NCBI GenBank assembly: GCA_026873275.1
Contig: JANTUC010000010.1
Coordinates: 124,001-188,000 of the forward strand
Origin: Pseudopithomyces maydicus
Taxonomy: Eukaryota > Ascomycota > Dothideomycetes > Pleosporales > Didymosphaeriaceae
Direction: 5' to 3'
DNA: 64,000 nucleotides
The notes beneath the pieces are model-generated. The model worked only from the letters and a program-made list of their open reading frames with translations. It was not told the DNA's origin and did no database searches. This document shows, one piece after another, positions 59,701-64,000 of this stretch; positions within the stretch are counted from its first letter, which is position 1; each line of letters starts with the position of its first letter. The translations under genes were made by a program, and so were the position numbers.

Positions 59701-61223
59701 TGGAGGTCCTGGCCAGACGTGAGGTCGACGGGTGTTCGCATGGTAGTCGCTCGCTTAGGTGACAGGGATCCGCAGCTGGAATGCATTGGAGAATCCAGAG
59801 CTACTTACAAACGCAAATCATACCCACCCTACCCACCATGTGAATCTCAGCCTTTCCCGCCCGGCCGATGAGGCAAACATGCTTCCGTGTCCAGAGTTCC
59901 AAATACCCAGAAAGAGCTGGGAGCGGGATAGCCTCGCCTGGCACTGGACACCCTTGTGTGCGGGCAGCAGCATGTCCATGTACATATGTACGTAGCAAGA
60001 GTCTGTTTGGATGCACACGACGCAACCAGGTGCCTGATGTCTGCGAGGACCAGAAAAAATTTCCAAATGGGTCTGCATTTCGGGAGGCCAGCTCGATATC
60101 CACATGGCATGGCTTCGCAGGCCCCAGATCGACGGGCGGCTTCGGCTCGTTGCGAGCTAGCGGCTTCGTCATTGGTGCTCCGCTAGCGACTTCCCTCTCT
60201 TCCCATTCGGGAGATTTGTTATCGCGTGCTTTGCAGTACCGCAAGTACGCAGGAGTCCTAGGACTCTGGAGGAAACGCTGGCGACCCACCGCGGTGGACT
60301 CTCTATATTCGACTCCATACGGTATACCTTCTTTCCGGAGCACGACGAGCGCCTATGCAAGCTCGGAGCAAGGATGGATGGGCGATTGCGTGCTGCAGCC
60401 GGCGTCTCCCTTGCAAGCTGCGAGCAGAGGGCCGACCATCTGCCGTGGACTGCAGCTGGCCAGATGCAGGTCAGACATGTACATTCAAGTCAGATACAAG
60501 TCAGATAGGCATCGGATGTCAAGTGGCTAGAGGCGCCGTGTTCGTTTAGAGGGTGAGATGGAGGCACACAGGCGCTGAATCAGGCACAGCTAGACGACTC
60601 GCGCGCATCCGCCATCGCTGGCGATACTGCGCGTCTGCTATGCTCGCCGGCGGTGACCAGCGCCCACGACGGGCACGCGCGTCCCCAGCAGCGACGGCCC
60701 ATGAGAGCCGCGCAGGGTATGAAGCAGCGAAAGCGCTGGGCATGCCTGAAACGCCCTTCGCAGGGACGCTGGCGACTATCGACGATAATTTTAGGCCCTC
60801 GCCCTCATTTCCCTGCGGCGCGAGCGGCCAATCACCACCCCGGCCGCCTCTGCAAACCCCTGCTGCAGCTATTTCGTCCTTCCTCGCTGAGAGAGGGCCT
60901 GCCGAGACACCCTCTTCGCGCATCCACCCATGCTCTCTTCCCTCTCCTCCACGGCCAGCGTTGCAGCTTCTTACCCCGGAGTCGTTCTTTCTTGCACGCC
61001 GCCCACCAATCCTAATCGCCTGTAAGCCCGCCGGACAAGCACTTCGGGCCCAGGTTTCAATCCAAGCTATATACCACGCCCGCCCCCGACGTACCTCCGC
61101 CGCCTCGCATGGCCTCGTGAACCTCGCGCTTCTGCTGCTGCTGGCCGCCGGATCCCGCGCTCGACTGCCATTGCGCCCTCGCCCTCGTCGACTCCCCCAC
61201 CGACAGTCCCGACTTTCTCGCAG
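56799..61223. other. 4.4-kb gene desert
   Basis: No supportable gene. 57.9-58.2 kb is AC-rich with simple repeats; 58.7-58.8 kb has an ACAT microsatellite. 59-61 kb holds many overlapping open frames of biased composition. The 296-codon frame at 60553-61443 overlaps the start of the SH3 protein in another frame and looks like leader DNA, not protein. Confidence 0.55.
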
Positions 61224-63162
61224 ATGGACAGCTGCGCGCCCAAGGACCGTTGCACTAGGGTCCAACCGTCCGCCGTCCGTCGCGAACCCTGGAACCAGCG
61301 CCAAAAGCAACCTCGCATCACCAAAACGTCGCTTGTCCTCTCCCTGCTCGCCGCGACCACCCTGCCTGCCACCGCCGCTGCCCAGACGTGCATCTCGCTG
61401 GAAAACTCGACCATCTGTCCAGCCTTTGCCGATGCCTCCGTGAGCACCGACCTACCCGATTTGTATGTGTAACCTCACTCGGATCATCCGTCCATCTGCT
61501 AACCGAAGCTACCCCAGCGGCTTTCTCTCCTTCGTAACAGACGTAGGGAGCTTCGACAACCGGACGCTGGACTACATCAAAACAAACTATGTGCGAGACA
61601 AGTACGCGCGCCGTGACCCTCTCCACGGACCCAAACATTGACCCACTATAGATATATCAACATCCTCGGCTGCTCCGACGTGAACCTGACCAACACGACA
61701 AATCTCTATGCCCGTTACACGACCACGTTCCTCTGCAATGCTATGGTCCAGGCCTCGCTTTCGACCTGCAACCAGAACGCTAGCCAGGTCCCGACTTTGT
61801 GTGCCGATTCTTGCGTATGCCCCCTAGCATTGGCTCCCAAGCGCTCCCATTGCTAACTCCTGCCAGGCTCAATTCGCTATCAGTGAGCAAGACATAATCT
61901 CCACACCATCCTTCTGCGGCACTCCAGGGAAAAATGCCAACGACCAGATTCGAGCCGATTCCGATCGGTGCCAGCACTCAGCCAAAGCGCTGACCGGCAA
62001 ATGCACCCCGGCCGTCGACAACGAGCCATTGGAATGCGGTTTCTCTAACAATCTCGCCGGACTTTGTGCCTTCTGTGCAACCAGCTCCCAGAACTCGACC
62101 GATTCATGCTGCGTAAACTCTGACGTCGAGTCGCGCTGTGTCGGTGTCCAATTGCCTACTACCACTACGATGCCGCCCCTTTTCACCACCACTACCACTG
62201 CCGCGCCTACGGGATCGACTACGGGCGCAGGAGCTGGGGGCGCCAGTTCGGGGTTGTCTGGAGGAGCCATCGCAGGCATTGTCGTCGGTTCTCTTCTTGG
62301 CGCGGCTCTTCTCCTTGGACTCATCATTGCTAGCTGCATCTTCGCCCGGAAGCGTCAACAGAGTCAACAGAATAGCATACTCAATACCCCATCGCCTACC
62401 CGCCAAATGCCTGTTAGACCATCGATGACATACGGAGGGGACGGTCACTCGCCCCCACCCACCATTATACCCGGTGCTCGCGTCGCCCGCATGTCGGCCC
62501 TCGAAGGTTCCAGCTCTTCAGGTCGTCAAAGCTCCCACACTGGAGGCTACTCCCACGCGGGAGGTTACCACGACAGACTCGACCCGTACGATTCACCAGA
62601 ATCACATCGCGCGTATCTTCGCGCCGCAAATCTACCCAAACGCGAAGGCTCCCTTTCCAGCCATTCTGCGCTGGGTGCACTCAGCCAACACACATCACCA
62701 CATTCTGGGTCAGATCCAGACCGAAACCTTTCAAGCCCCGACGGAGTCGCTTCGGGCCAATCTGAGCAGCTTCAATTCTTCAAAGATTATTACTCCCAAG
62801 ACGACATACATCCGAATGATACCGTTGCTGTGCTTTGGGCATACCAGCCCCGGGCCAACGATGAGTTCGAGCTAGAGCGAGGAGACATGCTCAAAGTCGT
62901 CGGCATCTGGGACGATGGGTGGGCTACGGGTGTGAGACTTACCGAGTCGGCTGAAGAGTGGGAGGCACGAAGAGCAGTCCAGCGCGACTCGGGCGTGAGC
63001 AACGGCCCCCGACGGGAATCGCGCGCCGAAAGCGACAGCGACATCAAAGCGTTCCCATTGGTGTGCGTGTGTATGCCGCAGCATTGGCGAAAGACTATTG
63101 AAGGCGACAGCACGGACACAGGTGGAGGCAGTGGAGGTGACCGATATCCTCCCAGCCCCTAA
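61224..63162 (+). CDS. Single-pass membrane protein with Cys-rich ectodomain and cytosolic SH3 domain
   Basis: Possible plasma-membrane sensor or scaffold. Four exons: 61224-61462, 61518-61601, 61652-61814 and 61867-63162. The introns are 50-55 nt; total 593 aa. An N-terminal extension precedes the hydrophobic segment TSLVLSLLAATTLPATAAA (signal peptide or anchor). The ectodomain has paired cysteines and many N-glycosylation sequons (for example NST, NRT, NTT, NAS). A Thr-rich stalk (about 258-276) leads to a transmembrane helix at about 296-320 (IAGIVVGSLLGAALLLGLII) followed by ARKRQ. The cytosolic part is Ser/Pro/His-rich. The SH3 domain lies at about 480-571 (VLWAYQPRANDEFELERGD, then GIWDDGWATG, and FPLVCVCMPQHW), with a roughly 40-residue acidic/Arg-rich insert between the WATG and FPLVCV strands. 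Its logic resembles Sho1-like and Wsc/Mid2-like sensors, but it is neither. Confidence 0.87.
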
Positions 63163-64000
63163 TACCTGTTTCGTAGCTTGTTGACAGACATAGTTGTGTC
63201 GTCAGCTTCAGTGTCTCCGACGCCACTCGTCGAGCTCATTTCAGTGGAGCCGCTTTCTTCTCGGCCATCCATACCACTTAAACCACAACCTCAAAGCGCC
63301 GCGTCATGTCCAAGGACCCCTCTTACGCGTCTAATTTCGTCCGGCTCGAGCACGCTGGTCAATTCGCCACCCAGAATTTAATGCGATACGATGATGGATT
63401 CCGATTTGGACCCGATTTCCGATTTTCGATTTCCGATTTCCGATTTCATACCTGAGGCTTCTTGATACCCGTTACGGATCGCATTCCCATTGGGGACTTC
63501 GCATTGCATCTCTCTTCCAGCACGCTTTCACGGCATGGCATCCGATGGGATCTCGAAACGTAATCATAATACCTCCGAAACAATACCTCACCTCCGACGT
63601 TAACGACCTCTTTGTTTTTTTCCTCTCTTTCCCTGCTTTTCTCTTTCGTTCCGGAAAATAGAGACGGGGGCGGCGGGCTTCGTTCACTCTTTTGTTCTTG
63701 GCATTCATTGCGCAACACGATCGCTTCTAATCGCTAATGTCGCGACTTTCATCTTAAACACTTGTCCTGTCACGTCCTGTTCCGTCCCGTCCTCCGACTT
63801 GGCTGCCGGCCTGCTTTGCTTGCCTAGGAAGCAAACGTCGACACACAGGGCTATCCACATATCTACATGCATGCATACATACTTGTCTACATACCTACCT
63901 ACCTAACTACCCACCCACCTATATACATACACACATACACACACCACCACCACGCCGGGACCAACACATCTCGCGCGGATCGTCCGTCCAAGCATTCCTG
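63163..64000. other. Intergenic, simple repeats at the window end
   Basis: 3' flank of the SH3 gene. An imperfect repeat of the unit CGATTTC is at 63410-63445, and a mixed ACAT/CTAC microsatellite lies at about 63865-63945. No gene is recognised. Confidence 0.6.

Noticed and set aside
60553..61443. 296-codon open frame on the + strand
   Set aside because: It overlaps the start of the SH3 membrane protein in another frame, has Pro/Arg-biased composition and shows no domain. It is best explained as GC-rich leader DNA.

Overview
The window is eukaryotic nuclear DNA from a filamentous ascomycete (Pezizomycotina). Dothideomycetes is my best guess, but class-level placement is inference. The evidence is many short introns of about 45-95 nt with GT..AG ends and CTAAC/CTGAC-type branch sequences, a split RPL35 gene, fungal-type ERG8, LYC1 and KAP114 genes, and long intergenic stretches full of tetra- and pentanucleotide microsatellites. 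I see no prokaryotic operons, CRISPR arrays, phage genes or intact transposons.

Layout. 1-2081: 3' part of a homeobox transcription factor (+), then 4.6 kb of repeat-rich non-coding DNA. 6689-8653: secreted arylsulfatase (+). 9048-10690: F-box protein (-). 11222-12249: ATP10, a mitochondrial ATP synthase assembly factor (+). 12491-13280: GOS1 Golgi SNARE (-), divergent from RPL35 (13515-14206, +). 14841-16725: ERG8 phosphomevalonate kinase (-), divergent from a large mitochondrial-type PPR protein (17934-21844, +). 23196-26578: KAP114/importin-9 (-), divergent from REV7 (27434-28365, +). 28733-32286: an Arg/Glu-rich repetitive reading frame and an RBR E3 ubiquitin ligase (-), divergent from LYC1 (33297-34567, +), followed by threonine synthase THR4 (35681-37443, +). 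37444-43518: gene desert with an AT-rich, RIP-like core. 43519-44723: conserved protein of unknown function (-). 44724-51047: second gene desert. 51048-52401: 2EXR/F-box-like protein (-). 53417-55724: six-finger C2H2 protein with a cysteine-rich N-terminus (-). 56306-56798: small, probably myristoylated protein (+). 56799-61223: third desert. 61224-63162: single-pass membrane protein with a cytosolic SH3 domain (+).

Most genes are unrelated housekeeping genes of mitochondrial biogenesis, sterol synthesis, trafficking, nuclear import, DNA repair and aspartate-family amino acid metabolism. There is no sign of a biosynthetic cluster or a defence system.

The strongest unexplained signal is a repeated sequence-level pattern. 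Eleven otherwise well-conserved genes are each split by one or two reading-frame breaks, 15 in total. At every one, adding a single base to a short homopolymer (14 G/C runs, one A/T run) restores the family sequence, and every reconstructed coding length then becomes a multiple of three. Several of these genes are essential, so systematic homopolymer under-calling in the assembly is the best explanation. Any annotation made directly from this sequence would mis-predict those proteins.
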